Assembly: GCA_037385685.1 (NCBI GenBank)
Contig: JARRMW010000004.1
Span: forward strand, 1-64,000
Reading direction: 5' to 3'
Source of the DNA: Sva-25 sp037385685
GTDB taxonomy: Bacteria > Pseudomonadota > Gammaproteobacteria > Chromatiales > Chromatiaceae
Length of the DNA: 64,000 bases
How positions within the stretch are numbered: position 1 is the stretch's first letter; each line of letters opens with the position of its first letter. A program made the translations under genes and the position numbers. The notes below the pieces were generated by a model, which saw only the letters and a program-made list of their open reading frames with translations, made no database searches and was not told the origin of the DNA. Shown in pieces: positions 24,718 to 33,801 of this stretch.

Positions 24718-27700
24718 TCAGGATGCCACGGGCCGGCTTTGCGGCCTGCCGGTCAGTTTCCTGATTTTTGGCCCGATCCGGTCGGCAGTTGATTCATAGA
24801 CTGACAGCATCGAGGGAACGACGAACAGGATCAGGAGCGTGGCGAAGGCCAGACCGAAGGCGATCGAGGTCGCCATCGGGATCAGGAACTGTGCCTGCAG
24901 CGAGGTCTCGAAGAGCAGGGGGGTGAGGCCAGCGATGGTTGTCAGCGAGGTCAGCAACACGGCCCGCAGGCGCTGGCAGGCAGCTTCGACCAGCGCCTCG
25001 CTGATTGCCATACCCTTTTCACGCAGGTTGCGGTAGAAGGTCACGAGAATGATGGAGTCGTTCACGACGATGCCGGAGAGTCCGAAGATACCGAACATCG
25101 ACAGGATCGTCAGGTTGATGCCCATGAGATAATGCCCGAGGATGGCACCGATCAGGCCGAACGGGATCGCGAGCATCACGATGAGTGGCCAGCCATAGGA
25201 GGAGAAGACCCAGGCGAGGATCAGGTACATCAGCGTCAGGCCGAGAATGGCACCGGCGCGCATGTCGGCCATGGTCTCCCGTTGCTCGGCGGCGCGTCCC
25301 TCGAAACTGTAGTTGATCCCGTACTTGCTCGAGAGTCCTGGCAGGATTTTCTCCCTGAGTGTGGCATTGATTGCATTGGGGTTGCCGGTCGCCTTGTCGA
25401 CTTCGGCAGTCACCTCGACGGCGAGCTGGCTCTCTGCATGGCGCAGTGCCTCGAATCCGCGACGTGACTCCCAGCGTGCCACGCTCGTCAGTGGTACGAA
25501 TTCGCCCTGCGGTGTCTTGATCTGCAACCGCTGCAGTGTTGCAAGCTGGCCGCGCTCGGCTTCAGGCAATCTGACCCGCACCTCGATCTCATCCTCGCCA
25601 TCCTGATAGATTTGCACGAGGCTGCCATCGAAAGCCGTACGCAGTTGCCTGCCGAGGTTGCTCACAGTCAGCCCGAGGCTCTCCCCGACCGGCGTTAACC
25701 GGTAGATGAGCTGCTCACGGCCGTACGGCATGTCATCGGTTACCGAGACTACACCGGCGACGGTGTCCAGGGCCTCGGCCAGTTCAAGCGCTGCATCCTT
25801 GAGGTTCTCCGCAGTATTGCCTGTCAGCCTGATCTGGACATCCCCTCCCGGTGGTCCGCCACGCTGCTCCTGCAGGGCAAAATTCTCGATGCCGGGTGGT
25901 ATCTCGACACGCTTCTTCCAGGCCTGTACAAACTGCTTGTTGCGCACACTCCGGGAATCCGATGGCATCATCTCGACGCGGATCGAACCGAGCTGGTCAC
26001 CCGTGCGCTGGGCGGTCTGGGTACCAGCCTGGCCGATGTTCGTGACCGCGATCTTTACAAGCTTTTCATCCCCAAACGCCTTCTCGGTTGCGAAAAGTGT
26101 CTCGTTGAGATGGGTGAGGAACTCCTCGACGGTCGCTCTGGGCGTACCTGCAACGAAGGTGGCATTGGCGTTGATGATATTTCCCTCGGGGGAGGGGAAA
26201 AAGATGAAGGCCAGGCGGCCACCGGCAAGGAGCCCGAAGGTTGCGATCAGCACGGCGAATGCGAGCGAGATGGTTACGGCGCGGTAACGCACGGCCAGCG
26301 TAACCAGTGGCCGGAAGTGGTGATCCCGAAAATAGGCAAATCCGTCATCGAGGCGGTCGCGAAGCGTGCGCTTTCTGCCATGCTCCGTCGATGTATGCAG
26401 GAAGGCGTGGCGCAGGTGTCCGGGCAGTACGAAGAAGCTCTCGATGACAGAGGCGATAATGACGCTGATGATGACGAGCGGAATGGCGAACAGAAGCTTG
26501 CCGATGAAATCGCCGATCATCATGAGTGGCAGAAAGGCCGCGATGGTCGTCATGGACGACGCCATGACAGGTGCGAGCATGCGGCGCGCACCACCCTCCG
26601 CGGCACGCAATGGATCTTCACCCATCTGGAAATGAGCGACGGCATCCTCGCCAACGACGATGGCATCATCAACGATGATACCAAGAGCCATGATCAGTGC
26701 GAAGAGCGAGATCATGTTGATGGAGCCACCGGCGAGGTAGAGGATGAAGAGTGTCGCCATGAACGAAGTCGGTATGCCAATCGCGACCCAGAAGGCGACA
26801 CGTCCAGTCAGGAAAAGGTAGAGAATCAGAATCACGAGAACAAGGCCGCCACCGCCGTTTGTCACCAGCAGCATGATGCGCTCCTTGATGAGCTGCCAGC
26901 GTTCGTCATAGAGTGTTATCTCGATATTTTCCGGGAGCCTCGCGCTGGTTTCCTGTAGCCAGCTGTCGAGGATCTGCGCAGCCTCGAGTGAGTTTCCTTT
27001 CTCGGCGCGCTGCAGTGTCATGTTGATGGCCGGCTGTCCACGATACTCCACGAGCACGGAACCGTCCTGCGGCTTGCGGTTGATCTGAGCCACATCGCCC
27101 AGGCGGATAAGACGGTTCTCGTCACTGACGAGCGGTAACTTCGCGAATTCGCTGACGCTACGCCGCTGGTCGAGGCTGCGCAGTTCCTTCGCTGCAACAG
27201 CATCGCCGATGATTCCTGCAGGGATGTCCTGGCTGAAGTCGTCGACCTTGGTCGCAACGTCATCGAGCGAGAGCTGGAGTTCGTTGAGCGTTCGGCTCGG
27301 AATCTCTATGCTGATCTCCTGCTCCGGGAGTCCTGCAATGTCGACCTTGTCGATTCCACGTGCGAGCAATTCGTTCTCGAACTGGTGGGCCAGCCCGCGC
27401 AGCTCCTCCAGATTGTCAGAGCCGGTAATGACGAGTCTTGCGATGCTCTCATAGAAACTGGCCTTGACAATAACGGGCTTCTCGGCTTCCTGCGGAAGGT
27501 TACGAAACCCGTCAACCTCGCGCCGTACCTGGTCAAGTGCGAGCACCATATCGGTGTTGTCCTCGAACTCGAGTGTCAGCGACGAGACGCCCTGGGCTGA
27601 TGTCGATGTGAGTTTGTTGAGATTGTCGATCACCTTGAGACGCTGCTCGAGTGGTGTGGTGATGCCGACCTCCACATCCTCGGCGCTTGCGCCGGTCCAG

Positions 27701-27876
27701 ACCACACGTACAGTGATCACGTCGAGCGTCGCGTTCGGAAAGAACTGGATGTTGAGCTTGCTCAAAGCGAACGCTCCCGAGAGCAGCATCATCAACATCA
27801 AAAGATTTGCTGCAACCTTGTGATGTGCAAAGATGCCGAGGATGTCGGATTTGTGAAAGCTGCCGGGGCTGGCCAT
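24718..27876 (-). CDS. RND-family efflux permease (AcrB/HAE1 type)
   Basis: The 1052-residue inner-membrane transporter has the RND layout: a first transmembrane helix (residues about 18-38), a large periplasmic loop, six helices, a second periplasmic loop from about residue 575, and a C-terminal helix bundle. The helix-4 motif LIMALGIIVDDAIVVGEDAV near residue 400-420 carries the proton-relay aspartates. It is four bases downstream of the adaptor start-strand gene, so both form one operon. No outer-membrane partner is adjacent; the tolC at 46.3 kb could serve. Substrates cannot be predicted. Confidence 0.95.
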   Translation of the reverse strand: MASPGSFHKSDILGIFAHHKVAANLLMLMMLLSGAFALSKLNIQFFPNATLDVITVRVVWTGASAEDVEVGITTPLEQRLKVIDNLNKLTSTSAQGVSSLTLEFEDNTDMVLALDQVRREVDGFRNLPQEAEKPVIVKASFYESIARLVITGSDNLEELRGLAHQFENELLARGIDKVDIAGLPEQEISIEIPSRTLNELQLSLDDVATKVDDFSQDIPAGIIGDAVAAKELRSLDQRRSVSEFAKLPLVSDENRLIRLGDVAQINRKPQDGSVLVEYRGQPAINMTLQRAEKGNSLEAAQILDSWLQETSARLPENIEITLYDERWQLIKERIMLLVTNGGGGLVLVILILYLFLTGRVAFWVAIGIPTSFMATLFILYLAGGSINMISLFALIMALGIIVDDAIVVGEDAVAHFQMGEDPLRAAEGGARRMLAPVMASSMTTIAAFLPLMMIGDFIGKLLFAIPLVIISVIIASVIESFFVLPGHLRHAFLHTSTEHGRKRTLRDRLDDGFAYFRDHHFRPLVTLAVRYRAVTISLAFAVLIATFGLLAGGRLAFIFFPSPEGNIINANATFVAGTPRATVEEFLTHLNETLFATEKAFGDEKLVKIAVTNIGQAGTQTAQRTGDQLGSIRVEMMPSDSRSVRNKQFVQAWKKRVEIPPGIENFALQEQRGGPPGGDVQIRLTGNTAENLKDAALELAEALDTVAGVVSVTDDMPYGREQLIYRLTPVGESLGLTVSNLGRQLRTAFDGSLVQIYQDGEDEIEVRVRLPEAERGQLATLQRLQIKTPQGEFVPLTSVARWESRRGFEALRHAESQLAVEVTAEVDKATGNPNAINATLREKILPGLSSKYGINYSFEGRAAEQRETMADMRAGAILGLTLMYLILAWVFSSYGWPLIVMLAIPFGLIGAILGHYLMGINLTILSMFGIFGLSGIVVNDSIILVTFYRNLREKGMAISEALVEAACQRLRAVLLTSLTTIAGLTPLLFETSLQAQFLIPMATSIAFGLAFATLLILFVVPSMLSVYESTADRIGPKIRKLTGRPQSRPVAS

Positions 27877-27882
27877 CCGTGT

Positions 27883-29160
27883 TTACTCCGCGACGCTGAC
27901 CTTGAGACCCTGCACTGCATTGGGCAGGTGCGTGGACACGATGCGGTCACCATCGCGCAGTTTGTCGCTGCGCACGAGCAACATTTCGATTCCCTGGTCA
28001 ATAATGGTTCCAGCCTGTTCAATCAGCAGTGTCTCGAGACGTTCCTCGTCGTTGATGCGATAGATCCGGTCGTTACCATAGAGCGCCTGGAATGGAAGCA
28101 TGACCAGTCCGGGTTGTGGCGGGCGTGAAAGATAGATCGCGATCTGCTGTCCGAGACGTAATTTCTCACTTCCGGCCAGGATGCTGAACAGAGCATCAAT
28201 GCCGGCAGTACCGGCCTTGCCCGAGAGTCTATCGAGTTCAAGTTCAATCTCTCCGCTTCGTGCCGGGTAGCGCTCGCCTTTGGCGGTGGCGGAAATGAGT
28301 TCCTGCTGATAGATCACGGGAACGGTTGCACGCACCTCCATGCTCTCCAGAGAGTACATTTCGAGCACCACGTCGTTGGCCTTGACCTGGTTACCGACTG
28401 TGACCGGAAGTGCACTGACGATGCCATCGAACGGCGCCGTAATGCGACTGCGCTCGTAGTCCCGTTCAGCAACGGCAAGACGTGCTGTGGCGCGTTCGAG
28501 ACTGGCCTGCAGCCTCGCAAGTCTCGCACCATGGTCGGTCACGTTGAGCTGGCGTGTGGAGAGCGACAGCTGTTGCTGGGCAACATTCTGACGGGCCTGG
28601 TCAAGTGCTGATTCGGATCCGAGGTTGCGTTGCTCGAGCCGTTCAGCTCGTGCGAGTTCTGCCTTTGCGAGTTCCAGCAGTTTTTTCTGTTCATCGAGGG
28701 ATTCGTTGTCACTCGCAAAGCGGAGGTTCTCACTGTCGATCTGTGCCTCGAGTTCAGTGACATCGGCCCTGGCCTGTGTCACCGCCGGTTCGAAATCCTT
28801 CTCATCGAGCATGACGAGCGGGTCGCCTGTCCTGACGCGTGAACCTTCGCTGACGAGGACTTCGGAGACACGCCCCTGGCCAGGCGCTGCCGCCTTGAAG
28901 ACCTCGGGCGATTCGACTTTGCCGTAAAGCGACAATTGCGGGGAGAGTGTCTTGAGTTGCACGGTTGTGACGGCGACCTGCCAGACCCGTTCTCGCGACT
29001 CGACGGCCGGCGGGTCAGGACGAGTCGCCTTGAGTACCGTGAAGATCGCGATGCCTGCCAGGATCGCAAAAAGTGAAAACACCAGGCTTCTTCTACGCTG
29101 CCGGGCTGGCCCGTTGAGGGCATCCATGGCCCGTTTTCCAAGATTCTTCAAAGTCAGCAT
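27883..29160 (-). CDS. RND efflux periplasmic adaptor (membrane fusion protein)
   Basis: The 425-residue protein has an N-terminal membrane anchor (SLVFSLFAILAGIAIFTVL, residues about 25-43), a split lipoyl/barrel-sandwich domain (GRVSEVLVSEGSRVRTGDPLVML near 95-118 and SRITAPFDGIVSALPVTVGNQV near 235-257), and an alpha-helical hairpin between them rich in Ala, Glu and Gln. It connects the RND permease to an outer-membrane channel. It is the first gene of the two-gene efflux operon and is preceded by a 355-base intergenic region that faces the CigR-like gene. Confidence 0.93.
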   Translation of the reverse strand: MLTLKNLGKRAMDALNGPARQRRRSLVFSLFAILAGIAIFTVLKATRPDPPAVESRERVWQVAVTTVQLKTLSPQLSLYGKVESPEVFKAAAPGQGRVSEVLVSEGSRVRTGDPLVMLDEKDFEPAVTQARADVTELEAQIDSENLRFASDNESLDEQKKLLELAKAELARAERLEQRNLGSESALDQARQNVAQQQLSLSTRQLNVTDHGARLARLQASLERATARLAVAERDYERSRITAPFDGIVSALPVTVGNQVKANDVVLEMYSLESMEVRATVPVIYQQELISATAKGERYPARSGEIELELDRLSGKAGTAGIDALFSILAGSEKLRLGQQIAIYLSRPPQPGLVMLPFQALYGNDRIYRINDEERLETLLIEQAGTIIDQGIEMLLVRSDKLRDGDRIVSTHLPNAVQGLKVSVAE

Positions 29161-29220
29161 TTGTGCATGGTTACGAGGGTTGTCCCTCGATGGTGTTGAT
29201 CAGCTATTTAACCATAAAGC

Positions 29221-29238
29221 ACAGGGATAGTTCCCTGT
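29221..29238. repeat. Short hairpin ACAGGGA-TAGT-TCCCTGT
   Basis: Perfect 7-base arms flank a 4-base loop in the 355-base gap between the RND adaptor and the CigR-like gene. It lies about 60 bases upstream of the adaptor start, so it could be an operator or a leader hairpin of the efflux operon. No TetR-type gene is adjacent to support a specific regulator. Confidence 0.35.
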
Positions 29239-29428
29239 CTGTACTATGTGATTCGTCAATCGTTTCGATATGCGGCTTGCACAACAAGAATTCTTATTTG
29301 ATGTGAATGAATGGCTTTGCTCGTATTCCATGACTCAGTCCCTATATCGCCATCTGTGCATCAGTGATGCAGACTGGATGTCCTGATGATCACCCCATTG
29401 CATGAGAATGTGTCGATCAGCTCTGAGA

Positions 29429-29452
29429 AGTGATCTGAAGTGATCTGAAGTG
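29429..29452. repeat. Tandem 10-base repeat (AAGTGATCTG)
   Basis: AAGTGATCTG is repeated twice and followed by AAGTGAATAG, giving a 10-base period (one helical turn) about 65 bases upstream of the CigR-like gene. Direct repeats with helical-turn spacing can be activator sites, but chance slippage is equally possible. The rest of 29161-29515 shows no gene. Confidence 0.35.
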
Positions 29453-29515
29453 AATAGAAACCGGTGAATTATCCGGTTAGACTGTTTACTCAGTTTTTCG
29501 TCCAGGAATCACAGA

Positions 29516-30010
29516 GTGAACAGACCAATGTATCTTATGAAGCAACCGGAAAAGTGGCTGGTACTCTTTCTTGCAGCACTCCTCATCTTTGCTCTTCCGG
29601 CAAGTGCCGCGCCGCCAGAAGGAAAGGGGAAAGGTAATCCCCACAATCAACAGAAGCAGGGCAAGGCTGCAAAAAACGATCATGGCCCAGGTAAAAAGCA
29701 CGACAGGAATCATGATCGCGATACTGCAGACGCACTGATTTCTGCTGCAATCGGTTTCGATGCTGCACGCCGTATTGCCTTGGATAACAGATACACTGGC
29801 TACAGCGCCCTTCCCCCGGGGATTAGAAAAAATCTGGCCAGGGGCAAACCGATTCCCCCGGGAATTGCCAGGCGAGCAGTCCCAGGACCAATGCTGGCGA
29901 AGCTACCCCGATACCCCGGCTACGAATGGGCGGTCTACGGAAGCGACCTTGTGCTTGTTGCCACAGCAACCGCTGTGATTGCCGATGTGCTCTTCGATGT
30001 TTTCGACTAG
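29516..30010 (+). CDS. CigR/RcnB-like exported protein
   Basis: The 164-residue protein has a signal peptide (WLVLFLAALLIFALPASA, residues about 14-31), a Lys/His/Gly-rich low-complexity segment (residues 33-68), and the motif YSALPPGIRKNLARGKPIPPGIARR followed by GYEWAVYGSDLVLVATATAVIADVLFDVF. The last two blocks match proteins named after the Salmonella anti-virulence regulator CigR. It likely sits in the periplasm or inner membrane; its role outside Salmonella is not known. A GTG at 29516 with AGGAA upstream is the chosen start; ATGs at 29528 and 29537 also fit. Confidence 0.75.
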   Translation: MNRPMYLMKQPEKWLVLFLAALLIFALPASAAPPEGKGKGNPHNQQKQGKAAKNDHGPGKKHDRNHDRDTADALISAAIGFDAARRIALDNRYTGYSALPPGIRKNLARGKPIPPGIARRAVPGPMLAKLPRYPGYEWAVYGSDLVLVATATAVIADVLFDVFD

Positions 30011-30169
30011 CGGGATCATGTTTCAGGAATCAGTCATTGATCTCTGACACCGTTTTTTCTAATCTGCTGTTACCCGGATACATCTTTCCTTTGCACCCTG
30101 CCTCTTGACCAGACGTCCGGACACCTCTGTAACCTTTGTTTTTACCTGTTTCCCGGGGAGGGAAGTGTC

Positions 30170-30415
30170 ATGTTAAAGAGTAATCAACTGGTCATCGCGT
30201 CTGTGATGCTGATCGCAAGTGGTTCCGTGATGTCTGCCGAGATTCCGAAATTCAAGGCTGCCGATGCCGACAACAGCGGCTTTGTCGAGGAGGCCGAATT
30301 CGCCGCAGCACAGGAAGCCGGCATCAAGGAGGGTTTTGCCGAACTTGACAAGGATGGTGACGGCAAGCTGTCGAAAGAGGAGTATGCGGTTGTCCTTGGC
30401 GAGGACTGCGAATAG
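30170..30415 (+). CDS. Small exported EF-hand protein
   Basis: The 81-residue protein has a signal peptide (to about residue 23, SGSVMSA) and two EF-hand loops: DADNSGFVEEAEF near residues 31-43 and DKDGDGKLSKEEY near 59-71. Both have oxygen ligands at positions 1, 3, 5 and 12, so calcium binding is likely. GGGAGGGAAG gives a strong ribosome site. The function is unknown; such proteins often buffer or sense calcium in the periplasm. Confidence 0.85.
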   Translation: MLKSNQLVIASVMLIASGSVMSAEIPKFKAADADNSGFVEEAEFAAAQEAGIKEGFAELDKDGDGKLSKEEYAVVLGEDCE

Positions 30416-30441
30416 AGAGCCGGACAGTTTCGCGTCGCGAG

Positions 30442-31227
30442 TCAGGCGTTGTCGGTCCAGCCGATCTCCCGGGCCGTTTCAGGTCCGACAATGCACTGTT
30501 CGAGCGACGCGGGCATCACGAATTCGCTAGCACTCACGGGAATGCGTCCGCCCATGATCTCCGCCTTCTTCTGCGGGTAGAGTGGTGACTTGTCCGGTTT
30601 CGCGTAGCCCTCGGGCCAGGTCACCACAAGAGACCCGAGGTCATATTTGTCACTTGCGCCGAGCGTGTGCAACAGTTCATGGGCGACGATGACCTGGTTT
30701 TTGCGTGCCATCCTGCGTGATGTGAATTGCCGGATCACGCTGATGCGGCTCTTTTGCAGCCCGAAAGAGGTATCAAGGACGCCATTTCCGCCGGAGTTGT
30801 GGTACTCGACGTAGAGCCGGATATCGGGTTCCGGACCGCGATAGGTGTCGGCATCCCAGCTCCAGTAGCGCATTTTCAGACTCCACCAGGCAATAGAAAG
30901 CGGGTTGTCGTCCCAGGCTGGGGTCGGCGGTGGCGGCGTCGTGACTTCCGGAGCAAGATCGATGGTCATCGGGCGAGCCAGTGCAACACCGTAACGGGCT
31001 GACTCGCGTTGTATGAATTCGACAACGGGATTGAAATCAGCGACATCGAGACGGTTGATGATGTTGCGGCTCTGTGGACTCCCATCGCCGTTCATCGGGT
31101 AGATAACAACCCAGAGAGGATGATCCCAGTCCGTGGTGCGCGCGATACCGAGCCAGGTACTCAGGGAAACCATCGCGAGAATGACCAGCAGTATCGTGAT
31201 TCTGATACCGCGGAAGCTGATTTGCAT
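30442..31227 (-). CDS. Membrane-anchored protein with HELLH metalloprotease-like motif
   Basis: The 261-residue protein has an N-terminal membrane anchor (ITILLVILAMVSLSTWLGIA) and a probable periplasmic domain. VIVAHELLHTLGASDKYD near residues 178-195 contains HExxH with a downstream Asp/Tyr, as in zincin metallopeptidases. A proline-rich segment (TPPPPTPAWDDNP) links the halves. I recognise no named family. Its start is 12 bases from the fumarase stop on the same strand, so the two may be co-transcribed, although no functional link is evident. Confidence 0.75.
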   Translation of the reverse strand: MQISFRGIRITILLVILAMVSLSTWLGIARTTDWDHPLWVVIYPMNGDGSPQSRNIINRLDVADFNPVVEFIQRESARYGVALARPMTIDLAPEVTTPPPPTPAWDDNPLSIAWWSLKMRYWSWDADTYRGPEPDIRLYVEYHNSGGNGVLDTSFGLQKSRISVIRQFTSRRMARKNQVIVAHELLHTLGASDKYDLGSLVVTWPEGYAKPDKSPLYPQKKAEIMGGRIPVSASEFVMPASLEQCIVGPETAREIGWTDNA

Positions 31228-31239
31228 CTTGGTAGTCCG

Positions 31240-32751
31240 TTACCGGATTTCGCTAATCCTGATGCGCCACTCGGCCGGACCGCTCTCGTGCACAGAGTTG
31301 CCGCGAGCATCCACGGCAACCGTGACCGGCATATCCTCGATCTCGAATTCGCGGATCGCCTCCATGCCCAGTTCCTCGAAAGCAACGAGGCGCGAGCTCT
31401 TGATGGCCTTTGAGACCAGGTAGGCAGCACCACCCACGGCCATGAGGTAGACGGCGCCATGTTTCCTGATGGATTCGCGCGCGGCCGGACCGCGTTCGGC
31501 CTTGCCGATCATGCCGATAAGTCCCGTCCTGTCGAGCATCATCTCCGTGAACTTGTCCATGCGCGTGGCGGTGGTTGGTCCCGCCGGGCCGACGACTTCG
31601 TCACGAACCGGGTCGACCGGTCCAACGTAGTAGATGAAGCGGTTTTTGAAGTCCACCCCATCCGGTAACGGCTGACCATTGTCGATGAGGTCCTGGATTT
31701 TTTTATGGGCTGCATCCCTGCCTGTCAGCAGCTTGCCAGAGAGAAGGACGCGGTCTCCCGGCTGCCAGCTGGCGATCTCCTCTTTCGTGATGGTGTCGAG
31801 ATTGGCGCGGATCGCGCTTTCGTCGGCTTTCCACTCGATGTCTGGCCAGTCGGAAGGGCTGGGTGGTGTCAACACGGCAGGCCCGGATCCGTCGAGCGAG
31901 AATTCGACATGCCGGGTCGCTGCGCAATTCGGGATCAATGCAACGGGGAGGGAGGCCGCGTGTGTCGGAAAATCGTTGATCTTGACGTCGAGTACGGTCG
32001 TGAGGCCACCGAGTCCCTGGGCCCCGATTCCGAGCGCATTGACCTTGTCGTAAATCTCGAGGCGCAGTTCCTCCTTGCGGTTGGACGGACCGCGTGCCTG
32101 TAACTCGTGGATATCGATATGCTCCATGAGCGCTTCCTTCGCCAGTAGCATCGCCTTTTCTGCCGTACCGCCAACGCCAATCCCGAGCATACCCGGCGGA
32201 CACCAGCCGGCACCGAGTGTCGGCACGGTCTCGACAACCCAGTCGACGAGTGAACCGCTCGGGTTGAGTACCGCGAAGCGTGACTTGTTCTCCGATCCAC
32301 CACCCTTGGCAGCGAGCTTGATCTCGACCCTGTCACCAGCGACCAGTTCCATGTGGATGATTGCGGGCGTATTGTCGCCGGTATTGGTGCGAGTACCGAG
32401 CGGATCGTTAACCATCGAGGCACGCAGCACGTTGTCGGGATTCAGATAAGCGCGGCGGACACCCTCGTTCACCATCGCAGTGATGTCCATGTCCGACTCC
32501 CAGATGACATCCATGCCGATCTTCAGGAAGACGACGACACTGCCGGTATCCTGGCAGATCGGACGATGCCCCTCCGCAGACATCCTTGAGTTGAGCAGGA
32601 TCTGTTCCATGGCGTCTTTCGCACCCGGCGACTCTTCACGTTCCCATGCTGCGGTCACCGCGCGAATGTAGTCGACAGGGTGGTAGTAGGAGATGAATTG
32701 CAGGGCGTCTGCAATACTGTCGATAAAATCGTCTCGGGCGATGGTCGTCAT
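31240..32751 (-). CDS. fumA: Fumarate hydratase, class I (4Fe-4S)
   Basis: The 503-residue single-chain class I fumarase should interconvert fumarate and malate. PICQDTGSVVVFLKIG near residue 63-78 and GGxENKSRFAVLNPSGS, GWCPPGMLGIGVGGTAEKAML and NCAATRHVEFSL carry the cluster-ligand cysteines and substrate loops. The beta-domain part (VLLSGKLLTGRDAAHKKIQDL; VGPAGPTTATRMDKFTEMML) completes the FumA/FumB architecture. It supplies the TCA steps after succinate, which both the methylcitrate cycle and the glyoxylate shunt produce. Confidence 0.93.
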   Translation of the reverse strand: MTTIARDDFIDSIADALQFISYYHPVDYIRAVTAAWEREESPGAKDAMEQILLNSRMSAEGHRPICQDTGSVVVFLKIGMDVIWESDMDITAMVNEGVRRAYLNPDNVLRASMVNDPLGTRTNTGDNTPAIIHMELVAGDRVEIKLAAKGGGSENKSRFAVLNPSGSLVDWVVETVPTLGAGWCPPGMLGIGVGGTAEKAMLLAKEALMEHIDIHELQARGPSNRKEELRLEIYDKVNALGIGAQGLGGLTTVLDVKINDFPTHAASLPVALIPNCAATRHVEFSLDGSGPAVLTPPSPSDWPDIEWKADESAIRANLDTITKEEIASWQPGDRVLLSGKLLTGRDAAHKKIQDLIDNGQPLPDGVDFKNRFIYYVGPVDPVRDEVVGPAGPTTATRMDKFTEMMLDRTGLIGMIGKAERGPAARESIRKHGAVYLMAVGGAAYLVSKAIKSSRLVAFEELGMEAIREFEIEDMPVTVAVDARGNSVHESGPAEWRIRISEIR

Positions 32752-32892
32752 GGTGTTTTCCGTGTTGTCTAGTACGCTGAAGCGGTTACAGTACTATTTA
32801 AACCCAACCGGCGGCGGTCTCATAGTCCCCGGTTGCGAAAGGCCATGCTTGAGTGATCACTGTTGGCGCTCTCCGGCGAAAAGCATAAGCGG

Positions 32893-33633
32893 TCAGATAA
32901 TCGACATGACCGACTGGATGATGAGGTAGAGAGCCACAATCCAGAGTACGAAACGCAGAGCTTTCTTGTAACTCTCGACATCGATCCGCTTTCGGAGCCG
33001 GATTCCGAGCCACAGGCTTGCGACTACCAGCGGCAGGCTCAGCAGCGCGAATGTGATCTCCGGGCCGTGAAAGGCGCCCTGCGAGACAAAACCGGCGATC
33101 TGGCCTGTCTTGCTGGTGAGAAAACTGACGTTGAAGGTTGCGACCATGAGTTCCGGTTTCATGCGTGTCTCGAGCGCGAAGATCACGATGAGTGGCGCAA
33201 AGACGTTGACGACCCCGGCAAGCAGGCCGAGCGTGAGCCCGAACAGGGCCAGCCCCCAGGCCGGCACATGACGCTCTTTCTTGGTTCCCGGGAGTTTGTC
33301 ACTGAGCAGATAGCCGATGACAACAAGCGCGAGCAACAGTCGGTAAGGCGACGGATCCGTGGTCAGCAGCAGCTGGGTGCCGATGAAACTGCCGACGATC
33401 GTGAATGCGGGAATCGGCCAGAAACGCAAAAGCGCTTCTTTCCAGCGAGCTTCCGAGAAAATGCTGAAGAGATTGATCGTGACTGTTGGAATCAGCGTGA
33501 GCAGGATGGCACTGCGAATCTCAAGGCCCAGCACGAGCAGCGGGGTCGACAAGAGTGGGAAACCGAACCCGAGCGCACCATGCGCAAAGGCTGCGATCAT
33601 AAGGATCGGCAAGGTGAACAGTAATTCAGACAT
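32893..33633 (-). CDS. TauE/SafE-family membrane permease
   Basis: The 246-residue protein has about eight hydrophobic helices arranged as two repeats, each beginning with a TauE/SafE-like glycine-rich segment (AAFAHGALGFGFPLLSTPLLVLG near residues 14-36; GLLAGVVNVFAPLIVIFALETRM near 137-159). The family exports small sulfur or organic anions such as sulfite or sulfoacetate. The substrate is not clear from context. It stands alone, facing away from phaE. Confidence 0.88.
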   Translation of the reverse strand: MSELLFTLPILMIAAFAHGALGFGFPLLSTPLLVLGLEIRSAILLTLIPTVTINLFSIFSEARWKEALLRFWPIPAFTIVGSFIGTQLLLTTDPSPYRLLLALVVIGYLLSDKLPGTKKERHVPAWGLALFGLTLGLLAGVVNVFAPLIVIFALETRMKPELMVATFNVSFLTSKTGQIAGFVSQGAFHGPEITFALLSLPLVVASLWLGIRLRKRIDVESYKKALRFVLWIVALYLIIQSVMSII

Positions 33634-33740
33634 TCGTTCTTTATAGCAGGAAGGCGGGGTGCGTCCTCATGAGTATCGTACGCTCTCTTCCTGTAACTGT
33701 CTCACTTGCATGAAATAATTGCGACATGACAGCAAAAATG

Positions 33741-33769
33741 TTGCACTGCACAAAAGTGCGTGCTAGGCT
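33741..33769 (+). promoter_or_regulatory. Possible promoter of phaEC
   Basis: TTGCAC (33741-33746) and TAGGCT (33764-33769) are 17 bases apart, with a TGC before the -10 that gives an extended -10 element. This would start transcription about 25-30 bases upstream of the phaE ATG. The -10 match is weak. Confidence 0.35.
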
Positions 33770-33801
33770 CTGAAAATCATCAATATGACGGGAGGAGTGG
33801 T

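Noticed and set aside
29458..29478. AACCGG...CCGGTT inverted repeat upstream of the CigR-like gene as a terminator.
   Set aside because: Arms are only 6 bases and the following T-run is distant; it is too weak to call.
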